The notes under the pieces: generated by a model
Databases searched by the model: none
What the model was told of the DNA's origin: nothing
Seen by the model: the letters and a program-made list of their open reading frames with translations, nothing else
In this document: piece after piece, positions 6,914 to 21,900 of the stretch
Layout: each line of letters opens with the position of its first letter
Numbering within the stretch: the stretch's first letter is position 1
From: JBLIRR01 sp049472395
Lineage (GTDB): Bacteria; SZUA-182; DTGQ01; JBLIRR01
Reading direction: 5' to 3'
NCBI GenBank assembly: GCA_049472395.1
Contig: JBLIRR010000004.1
Span: 62,001 to 126,000, forward strand
Length of the DNA: 64,000 bases
Position numbers and translations under genes: made by a program

Positions 6914-9900
6914 TTGTCTAAAAAATTATTTTCTTTTCACCTTATTCTTCTCATTCTCCTTATATTTCATGGTTTGCCTTCTGCTTCTCCCTTAACCTTA
7001 TACGATAGCAAAAATTACCCTTATGATATTCAAGATGGTGGGGCTCTTAATGACGGGTATTCAAATGCCTATGATGGTTGTTACTATTTATACATTAATG
7101 ATACCGTTTATACCGGAACTCGATCTGAAGTTGAGAATGAGGGTAGAGAAACAATATGTGATGTTCAATCTATAGCGGGACTAAATATTAGCCGAAAAAT
7201 CTTTGTCCCTGAGACAGAGAACTGGGCCAGATATTTAGAGATATTATCAAATCCCACTGAAGATGAGATCTTTGTAAATGTGAGAATTAGCGGGGATTTA
7301 GGCTCAAATGGCGATACCCTTATTATATCAACATCGGATGGGGATTCGGTCTTTGAGAATACAGATAGGTGGCTGGTAACGGATGATCATTCTGATGGAG
7401 GGGATGGTCCTTCTTTGGGCCATATATTTGAAGGCTCTGGCGCACAGGAGAGCGTGAGCGCTGTTTTTGCCTCCAATGGCAATGATGAGTTTTATTATGG
7501 GTGGGATGAAGTAGGTATAGATCCGGGGCAGACCAAGATATTGATGCATTTTGCTGTACAGCAAATCAATAGAAGTCAGGCTATCAGTGAAGCCAACACA
7601 ATAAATCCTCCTTCACTGGCAATTACCCTGAGCGGCCTGGGCGAATCCGAAAGAAGCAAAATTGTGAATTGGGATTTAGGCCCAAAAGTGACCTCTGCTT
7701 ATCCATCTCATAATGCAGAAAATATTAATGTAAATTCTCATATATATGCCAGTTTTGATAAAGAGCTAAACTCATCTACAGTAAATAACACTACCTTTTT
7801 AGTCTCCGGCAGCGACAGTGGGGATATCGCAGGTGCTGTTCATTATTATCCGGAGATTATGATGGCTGAGTTTAGCCCTTCTTCTGATTTTGCCTCCGGA
7901 GAGATCATTACTGTCAATTTGACTACCCAGATCCAAGACCTGCAGGGCAAGGAATTATTTCCCACCTATCAATGGGCATTCGTGGTGGGCAGCCTCTCGG
8001 ATAACACCCCCCCTTCGCCCATATCGGATCTTAGCGCCGCAGATGACAGTGACAGAGGAATTGATTTAACCTGGACACCCAGTGGGGATGCAGATATAGC
8101 TTATTATAGGATCTATAGGGATACATCAGCTATTACTGATGTGACCGGCTTGCTTCCAATAGGAGTATGCACTGAATCTAATTATAAGGATATACCCCCT
8201 AACACGGGAAATGAGTATTATTATGCTGTGGCGGCGGTAGATCAGAATGGGAATGAAAACCCATACGTCTCGGGCTATGGGCCTGTGAATGCATCAAATA
8301 GCCTTCCACCACAGCCGCCCAGTACTATATCCATAACCGTGGTTGATGAAACAACTCTTACACTATCATGGGCCCCCAATGCGGAAGATGACTTTGCGGG
8401 GTATAAAATCTATTATGGTAACAAAAGTGAAATGTATAACCACACTATTAATGTTGGTAATATTACAAGCTATACCCTCAATAATTTACTCTCTGGGATT
8501 ACATATTATTTTGCTCTCAGCGCTTATGATATCCAGGATAATGAGAGCATTTATTCTGTAGAGGTATTGGCAATGCTTCTCTTGAATTTCAGGGTTACCG
8601 ATGATGTAAACAGCTCAGGTCAGCCGGCTATTGGGATTGACTCCCAGGGCAACATCCATATTGCCTGGATAGATAACAGGGATGGAAATAGTGAGCTTTA
8701 TTATACAATGATGGATAGGGATAGGAATGTGCGTATTGAGGATACTCGTGTTACATTTGATGAAGAGGACACAAAAAGACCGTCGATAGTAATAGATTCA
8801 TTTGATAAGGTTTTCATCATCTTTCAAGATCGAAGGGGGGAAAATATAGAGATTTATTGTATGAAACTTGACCCCTCTTTAGATAATCAAGATGGCGATA
8901 GCGCTGATCCGGCAACGATAAAAATAATAGAAGATACGATAGTAAGCCATGATGATGGTGAAGACTCGCGACATCCCAGGATGGCTATAGATGATCAAAA
9001 TAATATCCATATTATATGGAGCGAGGGCGAGGAAAGGATCTTATACAAAAAGATAGCTGCCGATGGGTCAACACTTATCAACGAGACAGTAGTAGATACA
9101 GGTGGCGGTTATTGGAGAGAAAATCCGGTAATAAATATAGACTCAAACCGAAATGTCCATATTGCGTGGAATGACAATGCTACTACCTCAGCATTTGAAA
9201 TCTATTATAAAATGTTAAATGGTTTTACAGGTTCCACCCTAATTGATACTACCCGGATTACGTCTAACGATGGGAATAAGTCCAAAAGGCAATCACTTTT
9301 AATTGATAGTAAAGATCAGGTGATTGTTATATGGCAAGACAGGAGGAGGAGTGAGACAGAGTTATACTTTATGAAATTTGATCCTTCTTTGGATGATCAG
9401 AATGGGGATATGGCAGATATAAACGCTATGAGGATAGTAGCAGATACAGCCTTAACGCCAGATGATGAAGAAAAATCAAATCAGCCCTTTGCCATTATAG
9501 ATGCCTTTGATAATTGTCATATTACCTGGTTTGAACATTGGCGACAGGAGGGGGGTATGGCAGATGATTTGCACTATTTGATGGCGGACAATCAGGGGAA
9601 CATAACAAGACCAGACATTTATATTACAGAGGGATCAACGGCAGCACCTATCACTGATTGGGCATTAGGACAAATAGCAGTAAACAGCCTCGATGGCCAT
9701 GTCCATATAGTATGGAGTGATATCAGAGATGAGAATCATGAGATCTATTATTCTTCATTTCCTCCACCTTATCCTCAAGTCACAGACAAACACCCTGAGG
9801 ACAGGGCTGTGGATGTCCCCTTAAATTCTCATATCTTTATAACCTTCAGTACGGATATGAACATGGCCACCCTGAATGAAACGACTTTTTTGGTCTCTGG

Positions 9901-12900
9901 CAGTGGCAGTGGGAATATCACAGGCACTGTTCATTATTATCATAAGATTATGATGGCAGAGTTTAGTCCCTCTTTTCATTTTAATACTGGAGAGACCATT
10001 GTTGTGGATTTGACTACAGAGATAAAAGATTTGTATGGCTTGGGATTATTGCCCGGCTATCAATGGACCTTTACAGTGGGCAATGATCTGGATGACATCT
10101 CTCCCTTGCCCATATCAGGTCTTACGGCTTCGGATGACAGTGATGGAGGGATTGATCTGACATGGGCTCCTAATAGGGAGGCTGATTTAGCCTATTATAG
10201 GATCTATAGGGATACATCGGCTATCGATGATATAACAGGATTGACTCCAGTAGGGGTGTCTTTCCAATCTCACCATAAGGATATACCCCCTCGCATTGGG
10301 ATTGATTATTATTACGCTGCAACGGCGGTAGACCAAACTGGCAATGAAAATCCATCCGTTTCAGGTTATGGGCCCATAAGTGCCACAAATACGGTGCAAC
10401 CAGAGCCCCCTGGCAATGTATCTATTCCTGTGATTGAAGGAACAACTCTTGAGCTCTCATGGGCCACGAATTCAGAATATGATATTGCGGGGTATAAAAT
10501 CCATTATGGCTACAAAAGAGGGATTTATAACCGGACTATTGATGTTGGTAATATCACAAGTTATTCGCTGGGTGATCTATACCCTGGAGAGACTTATTAT
10601 ATTACCATGAGCGCCTATGATACCCAGAAAAATGAGAGTGCTTATTCAGATGAGATACGGGCACCAATCCCTGTCTTGAATTTCAGGATTACCGATGATG
10701 CACATAATTCAGATCAGCCCGCTATTGGAATTGATTCTCAGGGAAACATCCATATTGTCTGGATAGATGACAGGGATGGAAATAATGAGATTTATTATAC
10801 AATGATGGATAAGGAGAGGAATGTGCTCATTGAGGATACTCGTGTTACATTTGATGGGGAGGACACAAAGAGACCTTCGATAGTAATAGATTCACTTGAT
10901 AAGGCTTTCATCATCTGGCAAGATCGCAGGGGTGAAAATATAGAGGTTTATTGTATGAAAATTGATCCCTCTTTAGATAATCAAGATGGCGATAGCGCTG
11001 ATTCGGCAACAATAAAAATAATAGATGATACTGCCTTAACCCCTGATGATGGTATAGGCTCGCGGCATCCCAGGATGGCTATAGATGATCAAAATAATAT
11101 CCATATTGTATGGAGCGAGGGCGGGGAAAGGATCTTATACAAAAAGATAGCCTCCGATGGATCAACACTTATCAAAGAGACAGCAGTAAATGCAGGTGGT
11201 GGTTATTGGAGAGAAAACCCGGTAATAGGTGTAGATTCAAACCGGAATGTACATATTGCCTGGAATGACGGCGCCTCAACCTCAGCCTTTGAAATCTATT
11301 ATAAAATGGTAGATGGTCTTACAGGTTCCACATTAATAGAGACTACACGGATTACTTCTGATGATGAGAACAATTCCAAGAGGCAATCCCTTTTGATTGA
11401 TAGTAAAGATCAGGTGATTATTATATGGCAAGACACGAGGGGGAGCAATACAGAGGTATACTTTATGAAACTTGATCCTCGGTTGGATGACCAAAATGGA
11501 GATATGGCAGATATAAACTCTATTAAGATAGTAGAGGATACACCAATAACAGAAGATGATGGAGAAAAATCAAACTACCCCTTTGCCACTATAGGTCCCT
11601 TTGATAATTGTCATATTACCTGGTTTGAACATTGGCGAGAGGATGAAATGGCGGATGATTTGCACTATATGATGGTGAACAATCAGGGGAATATCAACGA
11701 CTCAGACATCTCTATTACAGAAGGATCAACAGCAGCAACTACTACCGATTGGACATTAGGGCAAGTAGCAGTAAACGGCCTTGATGGCCATGTCCATATA
11801 GTGTGGTGTGATATAAGAGATGAGAATTATGAGATATATTATTCTTCATTTCCTCCACCTTATCCTCGAGTTACAGGCACACGTCCTGATGAGAGTGCCA
11901 TGGATGTTTCTATTAATTCTCATATCTTTGTAACCTTTAGCAAAGATATGGATGATGTCAGCTTGAATGAAAAGACTTTTTCGGTCTCCGGCAGCAACAG
12001 TGGGGATATCACAGGCTCTCTGCATTATTACCCGGAGATTATGATGGCAGAGTTTAGCCCCTCTTCTGATTTTGCCCCGGGTGAGATCATTACGAGTAAT
12101 TTGACTGAGGAAATTCAAGACACAAATGGCACAGGATTATTCCCTCGCTATCAATGGACTTTTACAGTGGGCGATGATCGGGATGAGAGTCCTCCCTCAC
12201 CCATATCAGGTCTTAAGGCCTCGGATGACAGTGATGGAGGCATTGATCTGACATGGAGTCCTAATAGGGAGGATGATATAGCCTATTATAAAATATATAG
12301 GGATACATCTGCTATTGATGATGTGACAGGATTGATCACAATAGGGGTATCGTTCCAATCTTATCATAAGGATATACCCCCACACATTGGGACTGATTAT
12401 CATTATGCTGTCGTGGCGGTAGACCAAACCGGCAATGAAAATCCATCCGTATCAGGCTATGGGCCTGTGAATGCCTCAAATACAGTTCCACCACAACCTC
12501 CCCGTAATATATCTATAACTGTGCGTGATGAGACAACTCTTAGGTTATCATGGATCCCGAATTCGGAACATGATATTGCGGGGTATAAAATTGATTATGG
12601 TCTTTTGGGAGATATATATAGACAATCTATTGATGTTGGCAATATTACGCATTATTCGTTGGGTGATCTATTTCCAGGAGAGATTTATTATATTACCGTG
12701 AGCGCCTATGATACTCATGATAACCAGAATTCCAGAGATGTGCGGGCAATGATCCCTCCCCCGAACTTCAGGGTTACCTATGATGAAAATATTTCAGACC
12801 AGCCGACTATTGGGATTGATTCTCGTGGGAGCCTGCATATTGCGTGGGTAGATAATCGGGATGGAAATAATGAGATTTATTATACAATGGTTGATAAAGA

Positions 12901-15900
12901 GAGCAATGTGCTCATTGATGATACTCGGATGACCTTTAATAGAGAGGATTCAAAAAGACCTTCGATAGTGATAGATTCACATGATAAGGTGTTCATCATC
13001 TGGCAGGATCGCAGGAGTGAAAATATAGAGGTCTATTTTATGAAGATTGACCCCTCAAAAGATGCTCAAGATGGCGATAGCGCTGATCCTGCCGCAATAA
13101 AAATAATAGATGATACTATAGTAAGCCATGATGATGGTGAAGGCTCGCGACATCCCAGAATGGCTAAGGATAGAGAAGATAATATCCATATTGTATGGAG
13201 CGAGGGCGGGGAAAGGGTCTTATATAAAAAGATAGCCTCCGATGGATCAACACTTATCGATGAGAAAGTAGTGGATACAGGTGGCGGTTATTGGAGAGAA
13301 AATCCGGTAATAGGTGTAGATTCTAACCGAAATGTGCATATTGCCTGGAATGATAATGCAACGACAGCAGAATTTGAGATCTATTATAAAATGCTCGATG
13401 GTCTTACAGGTTCCACATTAATAGAGACTACTCGGATTACCTCTGACGATGAGGCCAATTCCAAATGGCAAAACCTTGTGATTGATAGCCAAGATCAGGT
13501 GATTATTATTTGGCAGGATATGAGAGAAAATCCCCGGCTATTCTTTATGAAACTTGATCCTCAGATGGATGACCAAGATGGGGATGCGGCAGATATAGAG
13601 TCAATTAAGATAATAGATGATAGACCAGTAAGAGAAGGAGATGAAGAAGATGATGAAGATGAAGAAAATTCAAGTTATCCCTTTGCTACCATAGATACTT
13701 TTGATAATTGTCATATTAGCTGGTATGAAAACTGGTCGGGGAGGGACAATTGTAATCTCCGCTATATGGTTGTAGATAATGAGGGGAATGAACGTAAGCC
13801 AAATATTCCCCTCACAGAAGAAGAAACAGCGGCAACTGCGAGCAATTGGACCTTAGGGCAGATCAGTATAGATAAAATCAGTGGGGATGCATATATAGTG
13901 TGGTGTGATATTAGAGAGGGCAATCTTGAGATCTATTATTCTTCACGTGCACCTTTTCTTCAGGTCAGGGATACGATCCCCGAAAACAGCGCCACGGATG
14001 TCCCTTTAAACTCTCATATTCTTGTGCTCTTGAGTAAGGATATCGATGCGGATACCTTAGATGAGACCACATTTGTGGTGAATGGGAGTGTAAGCGGCAC
14101 TATGTCGGGAGTAATCAATTATAATGATCAAATATATACTGCGGAATTTATCCCCGCCTTGCCATATATATCGGGGGAGACAATTGCTGTTACCCTGACC
14201 CACGGGCTACGAGATACAATTGGAAAAGGTTTGCCTTCTGATTATGTGTTCTCTTTTACTACAGGGGATAGCTCTGATACCACAGCCCCGGGGCAGATAG
14301 CAGATCTGAGCGCACACGACACCTTGTATGATAATGGAGGGAGCATTGATCTTGTCTGGTCGGCGAGCGCTGCCCCTGATCTGGCCTATTACCGGATATA
14401 TCGGGATACTTCGTCAATAATAGAGCTTACTGGAATGGGACCTATAAGCTTATCCATACGCCCTCATTATCAAGATACAAGCACAACAGATGGAGTGAAT
14501 TACTATTATGCTATAGTGGCAGTGGATCAATGTGGCAATTACGAAGATGTCGTTTCCTCTTTTGGCCCCGTGGTTTCTGTAGACAATATCCCTCCTTCTC
14601 GTCCCTTAGAATTAAGGGCAAGGCCGGATGATACTTCCATACATCTTGATTGGGAGGCCAATAGCGAGCCTGACCTGGCCGGCTATAAAATCTATTGGGG
14701 GACAAATTATCGGTACGTAAACGGAGAATCTCCTTATACGGATTGGGATTTGGATTATACGTATACGTTGTCAGGCTGCCTATTTACCAGGATCTATGTG
14801 AAGGTTTACACCTCTTACTATTATAGCAATCTATTTGCTGAGGTTATTGGGTATAATGAATCGGGCGGTAGTTGGGAGATCCTTTACAGCGGAAGTCAAA
14901 CACGTCATTATCAGAGGGTGCTGATCGATCAGATCTATGAGATGCCCTTATATTCAAAGATCAGGTTATACTTAGACGATACTTACAATTACGGAACAAT
15001 CCATTATGAGTATGATTTTTCAACCGGTTGTATGTACAGTGATTCACACCTGATAGGCACCGGCACAGACTATGAACTAAGTGGATTAAGTAACTGCACC
15101 GATTACTATGTCTCCATCACTGCCGTTGATACGGGAGGCAATGAAAGTGAATTCTCCGATGAAGTATCAAGCAATACCTTTCAATCCGGTCCCCCTTCCG
15201 CTCCAACGGGGCTTGCGGGTACGCCGGGGGAGCTGTCAGCTACATTAAATTGGGATGAGAATCCTGAGTGCGATATTTTAGGCTATGATATTTATCGCAG
15301 CCCTGGTTGTGATGAGACATATGACCTTATAAAGTCATGGATAGAAGAGACATCATACACAGATAATAATCTCGTTGGCGGGATTGAATATTGCTATTAT
15401 ATAAGAGCGATTGACATAAAGTATAATGATAGCGAGCCCTCACAGAGCATCACGATCATCCCCGACGATACTACTCCTCCTGCTATACCTGCAAGAGTTC
15501 AAGTATCACCTGGGGATAGCGTTATAGAGCTTAGCTGGAGAGCCAATATAGAACCTGATCTTGCCGGATACAGAATCCACTATGGCATATCTTCCGGGAA
15601 TTATACCCAATCCGTGGAAATAGTAAATAACACTACCCATCAATTGGAAGGTCTAACCAATGGCACTAAATATTATATTGTTATCACCGCGTATGATCAA
15701 TCGGGCAATGAGAGTGGGTATAGCTCAGAACGAAGTGCCGTTCCGGACGTATTAAAACCGATACTTTTAGTGGATGATGATGGCAGCGGTACCTACCAAA
15801 GTCAAAATTATTTTATAGATGCCTTAGAAGCCAATAACAGAGAATTCAACCTCTGGACTGTCGCAGAACAGGGGTGGTCCCCCCCTTCTGTTTACCTGTC

Positions 15901-18900
15901 TTCCTATAACATAGTAATCTGGAGCACAGCAGATGATGAGACGACAACCCTCTCAAGCGAAGATGAGGCCAGTCTTGAGGCTTATCTTGAGAGCGGCGGC
16001 AGATTATTTGTATCCAGCCAGTTTGTGGCCCCGGATATTGGTATGACTGATTTAGTGGGTGATTACCTACATATCACACATTATCAATACATTGCATCCT
16101 ATGGCAGGGCAATCGGTATAAGTTCCGATCCTATCTCTGATGGCGTAAACACAGACCTCTCTTTTCCCGGAAGGACCTATGCTTATACGATTACCCCTGA
16201 TGCCGAAGCCCTCGCCCTCTTTCATAATGAGCAGGGCAAGCCTATTGCCTTAAGATATGCCGACCCGGAGGTTACACAATATCGGGTTGTGTATTTTAGC
16301 TTCCCCTTTGAAGCGCTAAGCACCACAGAAGAGGCCCCTAATAATCAAAACAGGATATTAGGCAGGGTCATAGAGTGGCTCTCAAGGCCTATTGTTGTCT
16401 CCACCTATCCGGACGATGACTCTATGGATCTGCCGCCTGATACAGACAGTTTGATCTTCTTCAGTGAAGATATGGATGTGGCCACACTTATCTCTTCTAC
16501 CATAACAGTTACAGGCTCTTTATCAGGGATACATATATGCGCCTATACCTATGAAAGTTCTTTAAAGAGACTCAGATTAGATCCCGGCTCTGATTTTGTT
16601 TCCGGCGAGCAGGTCACTATAACCCTGGGCACCGGTGTGAGCGATCTTCATAACGATGGATTAGAGGCTGATTATACATGGTCTTTTACCATAGGCACGG
16701 AAGCTGACATAACGCCTCCTTCGAAGGTTACCGGTCTTGTGGCAGAGCCTATAATTGAAGATGGGAGTATCATATTAAGCTGGGATAACAACGTGGAGCC
16801 TGACGTTGATCTTTATAAAATATACCGGGATACCTTGCCTATCGATAATGTGAATGGCCTTGAGCCACTAGCCACAGCTTACTTAAATACTTATCATGAC
16901 TATACAGCCATAGGTGGTCGGGAATACTATTACGCGGTTATTGCTCTGGATATCTATGATAATGAAGATAGAGATGTCATAGGTATAGGACCGATTACCT
17001 CGATAAATAATCCCCCCGCTCCACCCACAGGCGTGATAGCTCTATCTGCGGAAAACATTACTGTTGTGGATATCTCCTGGGCAGAGAATACAGAATCTGA
17101 TATTGCGGGTTATAAACTCTATTATGGTTTTTCAAGCGGCAGATATGAACCATTTATAGATGTGGGAAATCAGACCAGCTATCAACTTACAGAGACCTAT
17201 TGTCCACCCTATTATATAGCAATTACAGCCTATGATCAGGCTGGAAATGAAAGTGCCTATTCTGTTGAGGCTAAAATAAGGGGAGGGGCAGGCAATAATA
17301 TATTAATTCTTAAAGATGGCGGTACAGAAGGAGATGTCAGGGACATCCTATCTCATGCCGGCTTCAATGTGACTATTTCAAATTCATTTGAATATCAGTG
17401 GGATGGGACAAATCCACCTCCTGATGGTTTCGACGTTATCATCCTCCTTGATGGGATTTCCTATGGTCTTAGTATGCCTGTTGACGGGCAGACTATATTA
17501 GTTGATTTTGTAAAGAATGGCGGGGGACTTATAGTAACCGAATGGATTACAATCGAGGCGGCAAATCATACAGCAATGAGCGATTTAATCTTACTTAGTC
17601 GGTATAGCGGTGCAATCGGTTCTGATACCTATACTCTACTTCAAGATCATCCTGTCGCTGAAGGGCTGCCTCAATCTTTTATAACGCCCGCTCAAGGATA
17701 TAGCAAATGTACTTTAAAAGCAGGCGCCACTGCGCTTATTGAAGGATCTGATAACGCAAAGGCAGTGGCTATAAAAGAATATGGTAATGGGAGGATAGTA
17801 GAATTTTCTTCAGCAGGGAATTATGGTGGATACAGGCCTTTTGCTCATAGTGCACAGATGAGTCAACTATTGATTAACGCGGTTAAATGGGCCGCAAAAG
17901 GGGTATCCGTTGTATCTTCCATAGATCCTTCAAAAGATTCACTAGACATTCCCTTAAATACAAATATTTCGATCATATTTCGTGAGGAGATGGATGCTTT
18001 AACCTTAACTAATTCAACTATTACAGTAGCAGGAAGCATAAGTGGTGTCCATTCAGGGAGTATTACCTATTTTGATTCATTAAAACAATTACTATTTGAA
18101 CCTGAATCCGGTTTTACTCCCGCGGAGACAGTCTCGGTAATTATTGATGATAGTGCGAGCACAATCTCCGGAGATCCTCTGGATTGTGACTACAGATGGT
18201 CTTTCACAATTGGAGATACAAGCGATAACATCCCCCCTTCCCCCATATCTGGTCTTATTGCTCTTGATGTTCCCAATGATGAGGGAGGAAAAATCGAGGT
18301 GCGCTGGGACCCGAGCAATGCGCAGGATTTGGCCTATTATAAGGTATACAGGGATACATCGCCCATAACAGATGTGAGCCAGATAGCACCTATTGCCTTT
18401 GTCAGCGCTACTATCTTCATTGATGAGAATACAGTGGATGAGACAGATTATTATTATGCTCTATCTGCTGTGGATATTTGTGGTAACGAAGACTCAAGCG
18501 TGAGCGGCGTTGGCCCGGTGGCTTCATTGGATAATTTTCCGCCTGCTGCCCCATATGAGGTGAATGTTTTTCTGGCCAATGATATGACCCTTGAGCTTAG
18601 TTGGCAGCCCGGTACAGAGCCGGATTTAGCCGGATATAGAATACATTATGGGACAACAACAGAATATGACCGGATAGTAGATGTGGGGACCCTGAGCAGC
18701 TATCAATTGGGAGGTCTTTCTGAAAACGTACACTATTATATGGCAGTCACTGCCTATGATATATCAGGCAATGAGAGCGTTTATTCCATACAGGTAAGCG
18801 CCTTATCAGAGACCGTAAAGGATCTTCTGTTTATAGTCGATGAGGGAAGCAGCACCTATTCAAGTGAGCCTTATTTTAAAGCTGCCTTTGAGTCTAATGG

Positions 18901-21900
18901 CCTCTTATACACTACGTGGAATATACATGATCAGCATATATCACCCTCATCAGAGTATCTATCGAGGTTCTCTCTGATCATCTGGAGTACAGGAGATGAT
19001 AATTCCTCAACACTTTCCTCATCAGAAGAGCACAATTTAGAGGAGTACCTGGATCAGGGAGGGTGGCTCTTCCTCTGTAGCCAATTCCTCCCTTATACCA
19101 ATGGCCTTTCGGATTTTATACGGGACTATCTCCATATTAGTTCCTATCAAGACTCTCAAACCTATACTACTATAAGTGGTGTGCCTTCCGATTCGATCAG
19201 TGATGGTTTGAATATAAACCTGGACTTTCCGGGTCGATCCTATTCCTATCCAATCACGGTAGATACCCAGGCATCTTCTATCTTTACCAATGAACATGAT
19301 GCACAGATGGCCTTAAAATACGCGGGCGATTATAGAGTAGTATATTTTGACTTTCCCTTTGAGGCAATCAGCGCCGAAGATCCTGCGCCCAATAATCAGA
19401 ATACTGTTATGCGGAGGGTAATCAATTGGCTCTCCGCGCCGGTTGTTATCTCAACCATTCCAGCTCATAACAGCATAGATATACCAACAAACATGAATAT
19501 ACGTGTGAGCTTTAGTGAAAAGATGCTCCCTGAGACCATCACGACAACCACCTTTTTTGCCGAGGGCAGTATAAGCGGATCTATTGAAGGCAAGGTTAAT
19601 TATTTCCCTTTCATGAAAAGCGCTCTCTTTGAGCCATCATCTGCTTTCTTGGCGGAAGAGATGGTCACGGTCACCCTTACGACGGGGATAGAGGACGTTT
19701 CCGGTGTAGGGCTTTCATCGGATTTTATCTTCTCTTTTATGGCGGGGACCATATCTGACGATACCCCCCCTTCACCGATCCAAAACCTTATAGCCTTTGA
19801 TACCCCTGATGATACAGGCGGAAATATCAGCCTTACCTGGGACCCAAGTATGGCTTTCGATTGTGCCTATTACAAGATCTATCGGGATACACTGGCCTTT
19901 TTTGATATCTCAGGATTAAGTCCTATCTCTATGTGTGAGGCCAATTCATTTGAAGATGCCACCACTATTGATGGCATTGATTACTATTATGGCGTCACCG
20001 CTATAGATACAAGTGGTAATGAGGATACATCTGTTTTTTCCATAGGCCCGGTCCAATCAAGGGACAACATTCCCCCAGCCTCACCCTCTGCTCTTTCAGC
20101 CAATCTGATCAATGAAAATTCCGTTGCTCTAAATTGGTCAGCCAATACAGAGGCGGATTTTTCAGGATACAAAGTCTACTGGGGGGCAATTTCCAGAAAG
20201 ACCTCTGGTGAATCGGCTCGTACCTATGGAGATTTAGATAATACGTACTCAAGCGATGGATTTCTGTATACGGATATTTATATCCACGCCTATTCTTCAG
20301 ATAATAATACATTATCCGTCACGGTCACTGCCCATAATCCAGCCACCTCCATCTGGGAGACTCTGTATACAGGCGGTGGGGGATCAAGGCTTATTCTTGA
20401 TGAAAGCTATACTATCCCTCTTTATTCTCACGTGAGGGTCCAGGTCAATGATACACAAAATAATGATCAAATTTATTATATCTATTCCCTCTCTGTAGGG
20501 CATAATATATACCAGCATTCGCAAGAAGTGGGTGCTGCAACGAGCCTTCAGATAGATGAATTGGATATCTGCAGAAGCTACTATTTTTCTGTTACTGCTA
20601 CCGATAGCTCTGGTAATGAAAGTGGATTCTCTAAAGAGACCATGGTGGCCACAACACAACCCGGCACTCCGCAGCCTCCCTCCAATGTGGTTGCCACTTC
20701 TGGAGAATTATCGATCGACTTAAGCTGGCAGGCAAATCCGGAATGTGACCTCACAGAATACAGGATATACCGGACACAGACGAGCGGAAGTGGATACAAT
20801 CTCATTGGATCTGTTCCTTCCTCAACTACAGTATATCAGGATAGAGGACTTATGGAAGATACTACTTATTATTATGTAGTCACGGCGGTGGATACTCTAC
20901 TTAGCGAGAGCGGCCTCTCCCAGGAGGCAAGCGCCATTCCCATAGATACTACTGCTCCATCTATTCCCATCGGCCTTGAGGTAAGCTTCGGCGAGGGTGT
21001 GTTGGATATTTTCTGGTCAGCCAATACAGAGACGGATCTTTCTGGCTATAAGCTCTATTATGGGTCACAATCCGGGAATTATTCAAATGTCGTAGGTTTG
21101 GAAGGGCAGACCTCATATCAGATTAGCGGTCTTGATAACGGCACAAGATACTATATTTCCCTTACTGCGTATGATTCATCGGGCAATGAAAGTGGCCTGG
21201 CCAGTGAAGTATCAGCCATGCCCCAAATCCCTCAAAGTCTCCTATTTGTAGCTGATGATAAAAATGCAAGCTACCAGAGTGAAGGCTATTATATCAATGC
21301 CTTAGAGGCCAATCAGATTGCCTATAACATCTGGCAGGCATCTCATCAGGGCGGTACGCCAGACGCTCCTTTTCTTAGAAAGTACGATATTGTTATCTGG
21401 AGCACGGCGGATGATACTTCAACCACACTCTCAGATCAGGATGAGCTTAATTTGCAAATATTCCTGATAAATGGAGGATCACTGGTTCTTTCAGGTCAAT
21501 TTATCCCTTATGACAGGGGACTTACTGATTTTGTCCGCAATTACCTCCATATTACGGATTATCAGACTGAGGTTTCCTCAGCCACAGTTACCGGTGTGAT
21601 CCAGGATCCGATTACAGATGGGATGAAGATAAGCCTGGCTTATCCGGGGGCTGCCTATGCAAACAGCATCACCCCGGCCTCCGACGCCACAGGCATTTTC
21701 CTTAATGCCTCATCCCAGGCGGTAGCCTTGCGGTATCCTGCAAAAGGTTATAACACGTATAAAATAGTCTTCTTCTCCTTCCCCTTTGAGGCAATAAGTA
21801 TTTCCGCACCTGCACCGAACAATCAGGCAGCGGTTATGAGCAGGGTCATATCCTGGATTTCTTCACCTCGAGTTATCAATACCATACCCGCGTCAGATGC

